Below, one piece after another: positions 42,946 through 51,957 of a stretch of DNA of 64,000 bases. The DNA is from Prauserella aidingensis (lineage in GTDB: Bacteria > Actinomycetota > Actinomycetes > Mycobacteriales > Pseudonocardiaceae). The position numbers and the translations under genes are program-made. The stretch lies in assembly GCF_024171865.1 (NCBI RefSeq), contig NZ_JAMTCN010000009.1, forward strand, positions 1 to 64,000, in the 5' to 3' direction. Numbering within the stretch: position 1 is the stretch's first letter; each line of letters opens with the position of its first letter. Under the pieces are notes generated by a model, which had not been told where the DNA came from, made no database searches, and was given only the letters and a program-made list of their open reading frames with translations.

Positions 42946-44439
42946 ATGCCGCACGCCGACAATTCGGCTGCCACGCTGTTCATCGACGGCGAATGGAGAA
43001 CCGCCGCGGGCGGAGACACGAGGCAGATCCACTCCCCCGCGGACGGGACCCTCGTCGCCACGGTCGCCGAGGCGAGCCGCGCCGATGCCGAACACGCCGT
43101 GGCCGCCGCGCGCCGGGCCTTCGACGACGGCGCGTGGGCGTCGAGCTCGGCATGGGACCGCGGTGACCTGCTGTTACGCGTGTCCGACATCCTGGTGCGC
43201 GACAAGGCCGAGTTCGCCCGCGCGGAATCGCTCGACACCGGGAAACGGCTCGTCGAGAGCGAGTTCGACATGGACGACATCGCCGCCTGTTTCCGCTATT
43301 TCGGGAAGCTCGCGGGCACCGATTCCGGGCGGGTCGTCGACACCGGCACGCCCGATGCGATCAGCCGCGTGCAGTACGAGCCGGTCGGGGTGTGCGGCAT
43401 GATCACGCCGTGGAACTTCCCGTTGCTGCAGGTGGCGTGGAAGGTGGCGCCCGCGATCGCCGCCGGTGACACGTTCGTGCTCAAGCCCAGTGAGCTCACA
43501 CCGAGCACCGCGATCCTGCTCATGCGGGCGCTCACCGAGGCCGGGCTCCCCGCGGGCGTCGGAAACCTGGTGCTGGGCGCGGGCGCCGAGGTCGGCAGCG
43601 TGCTGGCCGAGCATCCGGACGTCGACCTCGTCTCGTTCACCGGCGGACTCCACACGGGACGCACGATCTCCGCGCTGGCGGCGCCGACGGTGAAGAAGGT
43701 CGCGCTGGAACTCGGCGGCAAGAACCCGAACATCGTGTTCGCGGACGCCGACTTCGACACCGCCGTCGACTTCGCCCTCACCGCCATCTTCCTGCACTCC
43801 GGCCAGGTGTGCTCCGCGGGCGCGCGGCTGATCGTGCAGAACGAGCTGCACGACGCGCTCGTCGACGAGATCGTGCGCAGGGCGGAGCGGATCCGCATCG
43901 GCGGCCCGTTCGACGACGACGCCGAGACCGGGCCGTTGATCTCGGCCGGACACCTGCGCAAGGTCGAGGATTACGTCGCCAGGTCCGTGGCCGAGGGCGC
44001 GGTCCTGCGCACCGGCGGCGGGCGCCCGGAGGGCGAGCGCTACGCCGACGGCCACTTCTACCTGCCGACCGTCCTCGACGAGGTGCAGCAGGGCTCGTAT
44101 GCCGTCAGCGAGGAGTCGTTCGGGCCGGTGCTGACCGTCGAGCGGTTCACCGGCGAGGACGACGCCGTGCGGATCGCCAACGACACGCACTACGGCCTCG
44201 CCGGGGCCGTGTTCACCGGCGACCCCGCGAAGGCCCAGCGCGTGGCGAACCGGCTGCGGCACGGCACCGTCTGGGTCAACGATTTCCACCCGTATCTGCC
44301 GCAGGCGGAATGGGGCGGCTTCAAGCAGTCCGGAATCGGCCGCGAACTCGGCCGCGGCGGTCTGGGTGAATACCAGGAAGCCAAGCACGTCTATCAGAAT
44401 CTGCGCCCCGGGCCGCAGCACTGGTTCTCCGGCGAATAG
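42946..44439 (+). CDS. betB: Betaine-aldehyde dehydrogenase-like aldehyde dehydrogenase
   Basis: 497 residues of the ALDH superfamily. Catalytic Glu is in VALELGGKNPNIVF, the nucleophile Cys in HSGQVCSAGARL; PWNFPLLQVAWKVAPA and SFTGGLHTGRTI (NAD site) are conserved. It oxidises betaine aldehyde to glycine betaine with NAD(P)+. ATG 42946 has GAGGAAAAGGGG upstream. Only 109 bp separate it from the permease gene, and the choline oxidase gene follows that, so the three form one functional unit for osmoprotectant synthesis or choline use. Confidence 0.9.
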   Translation: MPHADNSAATLFIDGEWRTAAGGDTRQIHSPADGTLVATVAEASRADAEHAVAAARRAFDDGAWASSSAWDRGDLLLRVSDILVRDKAEFARAESLDTGKRLVESEFDMDDIAACFRYFGKLAGTDSGRVVDTGTPDAISRVQYEPVGVCGMITPWNFPLLQVAWKVAPAIAAGDTFVLKPSELTPSTAILLMRALTEAGLPAGVGNLVLGAGAEVGSVLAEHPDVDLVSFTGGLHTGRTISALAAPTVKKVALELGGKNPNIVFADADFDTAVDFALTAIFLHSGQVCSAGARLIVQNELHDALVDEIVRRAERIRIGGPFDDDAETGPLISAGHLRKVEDYVARSVAEGAVLRTGGGRPEGERYADGHFYLPTVLDEVQQGSYAVSEESFGPVLTVERFTGEDDAVRIANDTHYGLAGAVFTGDPAKAQRVANRLRHGTVWVNDFHPYLPQAEWGGFKQSGIGRELGRGGLGEYQEAKHVYQNLRPGPQHWFSGE

Positions 44440-44548
44440 GCCGGAATCGCGGCACGGAAAACGATTCGCGGCACTTTCCGCACTACGCAGGAAACGACCA
44501 CCCGGGAGAGGTGTGTCCGCACCCCGTCCCGGGAAAGGAGTTCAGGGC

Positions 44549-46135
44549 ATGAGTGCGCCCAACCACGACGCCGGACTCGGCGAGTTCGGCTACACCAACA
44601 AACTGAAACGCAGTCTCGGCGGATTCCACACGTTCGCCGCAGGGATCAGCTACATCTCGGTGCTCACCGGCAGCTTCCAACTGTCCTACTTCGGACTCGG
44701 CCTCGGCGGTCCCGCCTACTGGTGGTCCTGGCCGATCGTGTTCGTCGGGCAGTTGCTGGTGGCGTTGAGTTTCGCCGAGCTGGCCTCGCGCTATCCCATC
44801 GCGGGCTCGGTCTACAACTGGGCGAAGAAGCTCGGCGGACGTCACGTCGGCTGGCTCGCCGGCTGGATGATGCTGCTGGCCTCGATCGTCTCGATCTCGG
44901 CCACGGCACTGGCCTACCAGAACACGCTGCCTCAGATCTGGGAAGGATTCCAGTTCGTCGGCGACGGCGGCAACGCCACGGACGCGGCCGTCAACGGCAT
45001 CGTGCTGGCCATGCTGCTGATCCTGTTCACCACGCTCGTCAACGCCTACGGCGTGCGGCTCATGGCCCGGATCAACAGCACGGGCGTGTTCATCGAGCTG
45101 GTCGCCGCGGTGGCGCTGATCGTGGCGCTGGCGCTGGTCGTGGTGAACCCGCCGACCGTCGTGTTCGAGACCGCAGGCACGGAATCCGCGTACGGCGGCA
45201 ACTACCTGACCGCGTTCCTCGTGGCCGGTATCGCCTCGTCGTACGTCATGTACGGCTTCGACACCGCCGCCTCGCTCGGTGAGGAGTCGATCGACCCGCA
45301 CCGCAACGCTCCGAAGGCGATCCTGCGGGCGCTGATCGCGTCGTTCGTGCTCGGCGGTCTGATCCTGCTGTTCGGCATGATGGCCATCCGCGACCTCGAC
45401 GCCCCCGAACTCGGCGTCTCCGGTCTGCAGTACGTGCTCAGCGACGCGCTCGGTCCGTTGATCGGCAGGCTGTTCCTGCTGGGCATCTTCGTGGCGATCA
45501 CCGTCTGCGTACTGGCGGTGCACACCGCCGCGATCCGCATCATGTTCGCCATGGCCCGCGACAACGCGCTTCCCGGCGGCAAGCGGCTGGCCCGGGTCAG
45601 CCCGCGGTTCCAGACGCCGGTGCTGCCCGCCGTGTTCATCGGCGTGCTCGCGGTGGTGCTGCTGCTGGTCAACATCGGCCGGCCGCAGATCTTCACCGCG
45701 GTGACGTCGCTGGCGATCATCCTCATCTACATCTCGTACCTGTTGGTCACGATCCCGATGCTGGTCGCGCGCCTGCGCGGGAAGTGGAGGCCGACGAAGG
45801 AGGAGGGCCGGTTCAGCCTCGGCAAGCTCGGCCTTCCGATCAACGTCCTCGCCGTCGTCTGGGGCCTGGGCATGACGGTGAACCTCGCGTGGCCGCGCAC
45901 CGAGGTGTACAACGCCGAACCGCCGCACCACTGGTACCTGCAGTACAGCGCCGTGTTGTTCGTCGGGATCGCAGCCGTGGGCGGATTCGCGTACTACTGG
46001 TTCGTCCAGCGCCACAAGGTCGGCGTGCTGGCCGACCACGCCGCCGGGACGTCCGCATCGGACTCCGCGGCGCCCGGGCCCGACGACGACACGACAACGC
46101 CGACGACCGACCGCGAAGCCTCGAGCCTCGCCTGA
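44549..46135 (+). CDS. APC-superfamily amino-acid/choline permease
   Basis: 528 residues with about 12 spans. The segment LKRSLGGFHTFAAGISYISVLTGSF (first span), the ELASRYPIAGSVYNWAKKLGGRHVGWLAGWMMLL region, YGFDTAASLGEESIDPHRNAPKAILRAL and the acidic/Ser/Thr-rich C-terminal tail are typical of the amino acid/GABA/choline permease branch. AAGGAG lies upstream of the ATG. Placed between betaine aldehyde dehydrogenase and choline oxidase genes, it probably imports choline or a related amine. Confidence 0.88.
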   Translation: MSAPNHDAGLGEFGYTNKLKRSLGGFHTFAAGISYISVLTGSFQLSYFGLGLGGPAYWWSWPIVFVGQLLVALSFAELASRYPIAGSVYNWAKKLGGRHVGWLAGWMMLLASIVSISATALAYQNTLPQIWEGFQFVGDGGNATDAAVNGIVLAMLLILFTTLVNAYGVRLMARINSTGVFIELVAAVALIVALALVVVNPPTVVFETAGTESAYGGNYLTAFLVAGIASSYVMYGFDTAASLGEESIDPHRNAPKAILRALIASFVLGGLILLFGMMAIRDLDAPELGVSGLQYVLSDALGPLIGRLFLLGIFVAITVCVLAVHTAAIRIMFAMARDNALPGGKRLARVSPRFQTPVLPAVFIGVLAVVLLLVNIGRPQIFTAVTSLAIILIYISYLLVTIPMLVARLRGKWRPTKEEGRFSLGKLGLPINVLAVVWGLGMTVNLAWPRTEVYNAEPPHHWYLQYSAVLFVGIAAVGGFAYYWFVQRHKVGVLADHAAGTSASDSAAPGPDDDTTTPTTDREASSLA

Positions 46136-46152
46136 GCCGGAAGGGAATTCCC

Positions 46153-47694
46153 ATGACCGATCAGTTCGACTACGTCGTGGTGGGCGGTGGCAGCGCGGGC
46201 GCCGCGGTCGCATCGCGGCTGTCCGAGGACCCCGACGTCACCGTGTGCCTGCTCGAGGCCGGACCGTCCGATGTGGGCGATCGCAACATCCTCGAGCTGA
46301 ATCGCTGGATGGCACTGCTGGAGTCCGGCTACGACTGGGACTACCTCATCGAGCCGCAGGACAACGGGAACTCGTTCATGCGGCACGCCCGTGCCCGCGT
46401 GCTCGGTGGCTGCTCGTCGCACAACTCGTGCATCGCGTTCCGGGCGCCCGCCGAGGACCTCGACGAGTGGGAGTCGATGGGCCTGCCCGGCTGGGGCGCG
46501 AAGGACGTCTTCCCGCTGTACCAGCGGCTCGAGACCAACGACGGCCCCGGGGACCACCACGGCCGCAGCGGTCCGGTGACCATCCGGAGCGTGCCGCCGA
46601 ACGACCCGTGCGGCGTGGCACTGCTGGAGGCGTGCGAACAGCAGGGCATCCCCACGACCGAGTTCAACTCCGGTACGACCGTGACCCACGGGGCGAACTG
46701 GTTCCAGATCAACGCCCGCGAGGACGGCACACGCTCGTCGTCGTCGGTGTCGTACCTGCACCCCGTCATGGACAGGCCGAACCTGGAGATCCGGACGAAC
46801 GCGTGGGCGAAGAAGGTCACCTTCGACGGCACCCGCGCCACCGGCGTGCAGTACCTCGACGAGGACCAGATCCACACCCGCAGCGTCACGGCGCGTCGCG
46901 AGGTCGTGCTGTCGACCGGTGCGATCGACACCCCGAAACTGCTGATGCTGTCCGGCATCGGCCCGGCCGAGCACCTGCGCGAGTTCGGCGTCGGCGTGCT
47001 GGTCGACTCCCCCGGTGTCGGCTCCACGTTGCAGGACCATCCGGAGGGCGTCATCAGCTGGGACGCCAAGCAGGAGATGGTCTCCGATTCGACGCAGTGG
47101 TGGGAGATCGGCATCTTCACCCGGACCGACGAGGGCCTGGACCGGCCGGACCTGATGTTCCACTACGGCTCGGTGCCGTTCGACATGCACACGGTGCGGC
47201 AGGGCTACCCGACGTCGGAAAACGCGTTCTGCCTGACGCCCAACGTCACGCGGGCACGGTCGAGTGGCACGGTTCGTCTGCGCAGCAGGGACTTCCGGGA
47301 CAAGCCCGCCGTCGACCCGAAGTACTTCACGCATCCCCACGACATGCGGGTGATGACCGAGGGCATCGAGCTGGCGCGCAGGATCGTCGACCAGCCCGCG
47401 ATGCGTGACTGGGCCGGCGCCGAACTGTTCCCCGGGCTGGACGTGCGCACCGACGACGAGATCGCCGACTACATCCGCCGCACCCACAACACGGTCTACC
47501 ACCCCGCGGCGTCCGTCCCGATGGGCGCCGAGGCCGACAAGCCGCTGGACGAGCGGCTGCGGGTGAAGGGGGTGCACGGACTGCGCGTGGCGGACGCCTC
47601 GGCCATGCCGTTCCTCGTGGCGGTGAACCCCAACATCACCACGATGGCCATCGGCGAGAAGTGCTCCGACATGCTCAAGGCCGACAACGCCTGA
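46153..47694 (+). CDS. codA: Choline oxidase (GMC flavoenzyme)
   Basis: 513 residues. The FAD motif VVGGGSAGAAVASRL is at residue 9. Residues that define choline oxidase are all present: the FAD-linking His and catalytic Ser in GGCSSHNSCIAF, the substrate Glu in STQWWEIGIFT, His in FHYGSVPFDM, His in NTVYHPAASV and Asn in VNPNITTMAIG. The stretch SGYDWDYLIEPQDNGNSFMR closely resembles Arthrobacter globiformis choline oxidase as I recall it. It uses O2 and makes H2O2 while oxidising choline to betaine aldehyde and on to betaine. The start follows AAGGGAA, 17 bp after the permease stop. Confidence 0.9.
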   Translation: MTDQFDYVVVGGGSAGAAVASRLSEDPDVTVCLLEAGPSDVGDRNILELNRWMALLESGYDWDYLIEPQDNGNSFMRHARARVLGGCSSHNSCIAFRAPAEDLDEWESMGLPGWGAKDVFPLYQRLETNDGPGDHHGRSGPVTIRSVPPNDPCGVALLEACEQQGIPTTEFNSGTTVTHGANWFQINAREDGTRSSSSVSYLHPVMDRPNLEIRTNAWAKKVTFDGTRATGVQYLDEDQIHTRSVTARREVVLSTGAIDTPKLLMLSGIGPAEHLREFGVGVLVDSPGVGSTLQDHPEGVISWDAKQEMVSDSTQWWEIGIFTRTDEGLDRPDLMFHYGSVPFDMHTVRQGYPTSENAFCLTPNVTRARSSGTVRLRSRDFRDKPAVDPKYFTHPHDMRVMTEGIELARRIVDQPAMRDWAGAELFPGLDVRTDDEIADYIRRTHNTVYHPAASVPMGAEADKPLDERLRVKGVHGLRVADASAMPFLVAVNPNITTMAIGEKCSDMLKADNA

Positions 47695-47730
47695 CCGCGG
47701 GCGTCGCCGGCACCGTCCGACCCCGGGGCG

Positions 47731-48141
47731 GTGTCGGCACCGTCTCGCCGCGTCCGGGTGCGATCCCCCGGTGCCCGGACGCGGCGGCGCCTGCCCGCGT
47801 CGCGAAACCCCGAGCGAGTAGCGCTGTACCTCAGCGCGATCACCCTGGCCGAGTTGTCCGCCGGGGTGACCGCCGCGAGGACACCCGACGACCAGGCCGC
47901 CCGGCTACGTCGGCTGCAGTGGGTCGAAAGCAGCTTCGCGCCGATACCGTTCGATGCCGAGGCCGCGCGCTTCTACGCCCAGATCTACGCACGGGTCCGC
48001 GCCGAGGGGCGCAAGCCCCGCAGGCGACTCGCCGACCTCCAGATCGCCTCCATCGCCGGTGCACACCGCTGGCCACTCGTGACGCGCAATCCGGCCGACT
48101 TCACCGGCCTCGAATCCCTCGTCGAGCTCATCGCGGTGTGA
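47731..48141 (+). pseudogene. 5'-truncated VapC-like PIN-domain remnant
   Basis: The readable PIN part runs from VALYLSAITLAELSAGV to LADLQIASIAGAHRWPLVTRNPADFTGL (about 47818-48120), with the later acidic residues (E in LAEL, D in LADLQIA, N/D in TRNPADF). The N-terminal strand with the first catalytic Asp (normally LLDTSVL) is missing; the codons before it are unrelated Arg/Pro-rich sequence. No VapB antitoxin gene is visible. It begins directly after the choline oxidase stop, so a deletion probably removed the antitoxin and the 5' end. Confidence 0.65.
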
Positions 48142-48235
48142 CCGCCGGTGTGCGTGACCGGGCGCGGGATGTGACCTGCGTCCGAGATGTCGGGTATCGG
48201 CCCGGCGGGGACGGCGCGTCGGCGATACTCCTGCG

Positions 48236-48532
48236 GTGACCTGGATGATCTGGCTCATCGGCGGGCTCGTGCTGATCGGCGCAGGGGTGGCGAGCGCGTA
48301 TCTGCCGCGGCTGCGCGCACACGCGGAACGGAAACGCGCGGCCTGGGCGACGGCGAAAGCGACGATCGCCGCCGCAGAGGTGAGCCGCGACGCCTGCACC
48401 GCCGACGTCCCCGAAGCACGACGGCTGCTCTCCGAGGCCGAGGCGATGAGCGGCGGCCCGGACGCGGCCCGCGTCGCGACGGAGCTGGCCGAACGGGCCG
48501 ACACGCTGTGGCGGGAGGCACGCCATGGCTGA
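48236..48532 (+). CDS. Small single-span membrane protein, first of a three-gene cluster
   Basis: 98 residues, GTG start. One N-terminal span (WMIWLIGGLVLIGAGVASAYL) followed by a soluble helical tail rich in Ala/Glu/Arg that may form a coiled coil (AERKRAAWATAKATIAAAEV, ARRLLSEAEAMSG). No family recognised. It overlaps the next gene by 8 bp and is surely co-expressed with the two larger membrane proteins downstream. Confidence 0.7.
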   Translation: MTWMIWLIGGLVLIGAGVASAYLPRLRAHAERKRAAWATAKATIAAAEVSRDACTADVPEARRLLSEAEAMSGGPDAARVATELAERADTLWREARHG

Positions 48533-49919
48533 CCGCACCCTCGGAATCGTGCGCTGGCTGCTGGCGGGCCTCGCCGTCGCCGTCGCGGTGGTGTTCCTCC
48601 TCCACCAGCGCCAGGGAGACGTCGACGTCAGCTACGGGCAGTCGCCGTCGTCGGACTACGAGGAAGGTGACGCGGGCGAGCTGAGCGACCACTCCGTGCC
48701 CTCCACCGCCGAGATGGTCCGGCGCGTGCAGGCCGATCCCGTCGTCCGGTTGCCCGGGTCCGACGCGCAGTGGAACCGCGAGTGGCTGCGCGAGCACGTC
48801 GGCACCGGCGGTGTGCGGCTGCTGTTCGCCCCGCCGGGGCTCGACGAGCAGGAGACCGAGCGGGTGCTCGGCGTCGCCGAGGACCCCGCGCTCGCCGACG
48901 CGCCGTTCGAGCTGGTCACGGTCACCGGCACGAAGGTCCGCGGCGGCGTGTACACGGCCGCCGCCGACGACCTCGACGGGTTCCAGCGACAGTTCGCCGC
49001 GGGCGACGTCACCGGGCTGATCGCCGCGGTGATCACCGGCATGCGGGACGAGGGTGACGCTCCGACGGCTCCGCGCGTGACGTGGCGAGAACCGACCACG
49101 GCGGAGCTCGATGCGGTGGCCGCCGACCTGCAACGCGACCGGGTGCACGTCGCCGAGGGCGCGACACTGTCGGACGTGCCCGGCAACGCCTCGAACGCGT
49201 TCCCCGACACCGAACCGATGGTCGTCGCGCTGCCGCAACAAGACACCGCGCTGCAACAGGACACGGCGCAGCAGGACACGGGCCGGCCGGTTCCGGACTA
49301 CGCACCGGCCCTCGCCGAGCGGTTCCCGGGCACGCCGATCGTCGTGGTGTACGGCTCGTACGTCGACTACGTCGGTCCACACCGCGAGGAGTTCTACGAG
49401 GTCGCGACCGCCGGGATGTACGGCATGCTGGGCGACCGCCTCAGCCGGTACGCCTACCCGCAGGACAACGTCCTGTTCGCATGGCTGAACAAGGTCACCG
49501 ACATCCGGTACGCGGGCCTGTTCGACCGCGCGCTGCCCTACCAGCCGTTCGACCCGCTGAAGGTCACGATGCCCGCGCTGCCGTTCGTGTTCGGCGGCTG
49601 TGTGCTGGGCTTCGTCGTGCTGTCGGTGACCGCGCTGCGCCGCAGGCCCTCGCACGGCAGGCCGCCGACCGTGCGGATCGCCGCCCTGTCGGCGTTGTCG
49701 GTCGAGGTGTCCGGCCTGACCGGCGAGACCGGTAACCCGTCGTTGACCCGCGCGATCACGCACCTCAACGCGGCGAAGGAGCTCGACGGTTCCGCCGTGG
49801 GCACCAGGAACGCCCACAAACTGCTGGACAAGGCCGAAACCGAACTGGCGGAGACGGCGCGGCTGATCGGCCGCCGCGACTACGAGCCGCGACGCTACCT
49901 CGCGGGCTGGGGAGTGTGA
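48525..49919 (+). CDS. Two-span membrane protein of unknown function
   Basis: 464 residues. An N-terminal span (about 8-26) and a second at about 346-368 bracket a ~320-residue extracytoplasmic domain; a ~95-residue cytoplasmic tail ends with helical, charged sequence (LDKAETELAETARLIGRRDYEPRRYL). The outer domain contains a small in-frame repeat (QQDTALQQDTAQQDTG). The tail and overall plan resemble those of the next protein, suggesting partners. No catalytic motif is visible. Confidence 0.8.
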   Translation: MADRTLGIVRWLLAGLAVAVAVVFLLHQRQGDVDVSYGQSPSSDYEEGDAGELSDHSVPSTAEMVRRVQADPVVRLPGSDAQWNREWLREHVGTGGVRLLFAPPGLDEQETERVLGVAEDPALADAPFELVTVTGTKVRGGVYTAAADDLDGFQRQFAAGDVTGLIAAVITGMRDEGDAPTAPRVTWREPTTAELDAVAADLQRDRVHVAEGATLSDVPGNASNAFPDTEPMVVALPQQDTALQQDTAQQDTGRPVPDYAPALAERFPGTPIVVVYGSYVDYVGPHREEFYEVATAGMYGMLGDRLSRYAYPQDNVLFAWLNKVTDIRYAGLFDRALPYQPFDPLKVTMPALPFVFGGCVLGFVVLSVTALRRRPSHGRPPTVRIAALSALSVEVSGLTGETGNPSLTRAITHLNAAKELDGSAVGTRNAHKLLDKAETELAETARLIGRRDYEPRRYLAGWGV

Positions 49920-49925
49920 TCGGCG

Positions 49926-50816
49926 ATGACCGTGTTGAGGAAACCGTTCACGCTGGCCGTGCTCGTCGCCGTCGCACTCGCGGGCTGGGCGGCGGTCAGC
50001 GGCGGGTTGTTCGACGGCGCCGTCGCGAGCAGGCTCCGCGCTTCGTCGGTCTACGCCGCGCCGGACTACGACCTGGACAGGTACGCCGCGGAGCGCGTGA
50101 TCGGCAACCGCAAACTCACCGTCGCGTTCCTCTCCCCCGACGACGACGCGAGCGAGGTGTGCGACGACGTCGCGGGCGCCGCCGACGGCACCCTCTTCGT
50201 CGCCATGACCAGGGAGGGCGACGAGTGGTCGCCGTACGGGTGCAGCCACCACACCGACGACATCGGCACCGGCGTCGTCGCCGAATCCGTGATCTCCCGC
50301 GGCACCGACACGTTCGCCGACCGGCCGGTCGAGGCGCTGAAGGTCATGGTCGTCAACTTCGACCAGCTCGTCCGCTCCGGCCACGTCCCGGACGGCGCCC
50401 GCACGATCGACCCGCCGCTGCCGCGGTACCTGCTGGCGGGTGCGCTGCTCGGCGCGGTGGTGCTCGGCTCGGCGATCGCCTACGCCGTCGCACGCGCGAT
50501 CGGCCGCCGCGCCGCCACCCGCCGCATCGACGCCGAGACCGGCGACGACGCCCGCAGCGTGCTGAACGCCGAGACGGGCGCGGTGTCCCGTGCCCTCATC
50601 GAACTGGACCGGACGTACACCCGCGCGGTCGGGGGCACGTCCACGGCGCAGCAGAACTTCGTCACGCGGTACCGCCACCTCGTCGACGAGTACGTGGCCC
50701 TGACCCGTGACGTCGCAGCCGCCGGTGACGAGGACGTGGACGCCCTCGTCGAGCGGGCACGTGAGCTGCATCGGACCGCCACCGAGCTGCAGGAGACGCC
50801 GTCGGCGCCCGTGTGA
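49926..50816 (+). CDS. Two-span membrane protein of unknown function, last of the cluster
   Basis: 296 residues. N-terminal span (about 8-26), an outer domain of ~130 residues containing two Cys (SEVCDDVAGA, PYGCSHHTDD) that may form a disulfide, a second span (about 160-182), then a helical cytoplasmic tail (SRALIELDRTYTRAVGG, TRYRHLVDEYVALTRDV). It starts 6 bp after the preceding stop. The same topology as its neighbour suggests a complex at the membrane; function unknown. Confidence 0.8.
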   Translation: MTVLRKPFTLAVLVAVALAGWAAVSGGLFDGAVASRLRASSVYAAPDYDLDRYAAERVIGNRKLTVAFLSPDDDASEVCDDVAGAADGTLFVAMTREGDEWSPYGCSHHTDDIGTGVVAESVISRGTDTFADRPVEALKVMVVNFDQLVRSGHVPDGARTIDPPLPRYLLAGALLGAVVLGSAIAYAVARAIGRRAATRRIDAETGDDARSVLNAETGAVSRALIELDRTYTRAVGGTSTAQQNFVTRYRHLVDEYVALTRDVAAAGDEDVDALVERARELHRTATELQETPSAPV

Positions 50817-50910
50817 CGACCGGTGCGGCCCGGCGGAAGCGCACGAGGGCGGGGACCGCCGGGTCCGGAGCCGGCGACCCTGGATCCAGGGGCTCGGCCG
50901 TCTCCGTGGG

Positions 50911-51525
50911 TCACTGATCGCTGGTCAACGGCACGAAGGCGACGGGCATCAGATCCTCGCGGCGCCCGCCCCGGACCCGGACGAGCTGCCCCGTGTCCCC
51001 GGAGCCCACCGGGCAGACCAACGTCCCGTCGGGGGCGAGCTGGTCGAGCAACGCGGGCGGGATGTCGCCTGCCATGGCCGCCACGGAGATCGCGTCGAAC
51101 GGGGCTCGGTCCGGGGCGCCACGGGTGCCGTCCGCGGTGCGGATCTCGACGTTGTCGTGGCCGAGCTCGGCGAGCAGCTCGCGCGCACGACCGGCGAGTT
51201 CCGGCTGCCGCTCGATCGCCACGACCCGGCCGGCGCACAGGGACAGCACCGCCGCGGCGTACCCCGTTCCCGCCCCCACTTCCAGCACTTCGTCCCCGGA
51301 GCCGAGGTCCAGCATCTCCGCCATCCGGGCCACCATGTCCGGCGCCGAGATCGTCTGGCCCGCACCGATCGGCAGCGGGCGCTCGTCGTAGGCCTCCCCG
51401 GCGTGGTCCGGGTGCACGAACCGCTCACGGGGAACGACGGCCATCGCATCGAGCACGCGCGTATCGGTGACCCCGGCGCGCCGCACTCGCGCGACCATCG
51501 CCTCGCGGGCCTGTTCCGTGCTCAT
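50911..51525 (-). CDS. pcm: Protein-L-isoaspartate O-methyltransferase
   Basis: 204 residues. The SAM motif I is EVLEVGAGTGYAAAVLS, preceded by the family's PIGAGQTISAPDMVARM substrate-binding loop and AMAVVPRERFVHPDHAGEAYDERPLPIG. It repairs isoaspartyl damage in proteins. ATG 51525 is the family-like start (MSTEQAREAMVARV). The same frame stays open another 123 codons upstream through a 21-bp tandem repeat array, which would encode a repetitive leader, but nothing suggests it is translated. Confidence 0.9.
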   Translation of the reverse strand: MSTEQAREAMVARVRRAGVTDTRVLDAMAVVPRERFVHPDHAGEAYDERPLPIGAGQTISAPDMVARMAEMLDLGSGDEVLEVGAGTGYAAAVLSLCAGRVVAIERQPELAGRARELLAELGHDNVEIRTADGTRGAPDRAPFDAISVAAMAGDIPPALLDQLAPDGTLVCPVGSGDTGQLVRVRGGRREDLMPVAFVPLTSDQ

Positions 51526-51650
51526 TCCGGGCGACCCCAGTTCTCGTTCTCGACAGTTCTCGACGGCGCTGGTCCTCGACGCCTTTCGTTCTCGACGGGC
51601 CTCGGCCCGTGACCTACCCGGCGAGGCGACCGCCGAATCACCCAGCGCCG

Positions 51651-51755
51651 CGTGTTGCGGATTCAGGGGACCGTGTTGCGCTTCCAGGAGATCGTGTTGC
51701 ACGTCCAAGGCGCCGTGTTGCGCTTCCAGGAGACCGTGTTGCACGTCCAGGGGGC
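51651..51755. repeat. Five 21-bp tandem repeats upstream of pcm
   Basis: Units start at 51651, 51672, 51693, 51714 and 51735, each beginning CGTGTTGC. Two alternate types exist: CGCTTCCAGGAGAY (units 2 and 4) and ACGTCCARGGSGC (units 3 and 5). On the minus strand the period is seven codons, giving LLEAQHG/ALDVQHD-type heptads in frame with pcm. The surrounding gap 51526-51957 shows no other gene. Confidence 0.95.
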
Positions 51756-51890
51756 CGGCCGTCACGTGCCCGACGCTTGGTCGGCTCCGGAACCGGCGCC
51801 GTGACCCGGCGAACCTCTCGGCGACCGCCTGCAGCAGCGACCGCCGACAGGTCCGGACCCGGCGGGTGCGCCTCCGCAGTCGGCGAAGGT

Positions 51891-51941
51891 TCACCCGACA
51901 GCGTTCCTCACCCGACAGCGTTCCTCACCCGGCAGCACGCC
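51891..51941. repeat. Three 17-bp tandem repeats
   Basis: TCACCCGACAGCGTTCC occurs twice exactly (51891, 51908) and once with three changes (51925). It ends 16 bp before the stop of the convergent-side membrane-protein gene. It is non-coding as far as visible and is a second repeat array in the same 430-bp gap. Confidence 0.9.
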
Positions 51942-51957
51942 TCACTCGGCCGGCGAC

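Noticed and set aside
51651-51941. CRISPR array
   Set aside because: Contiguous 21-bp and 17-bp repeats without spacers; no cas genes nearby.
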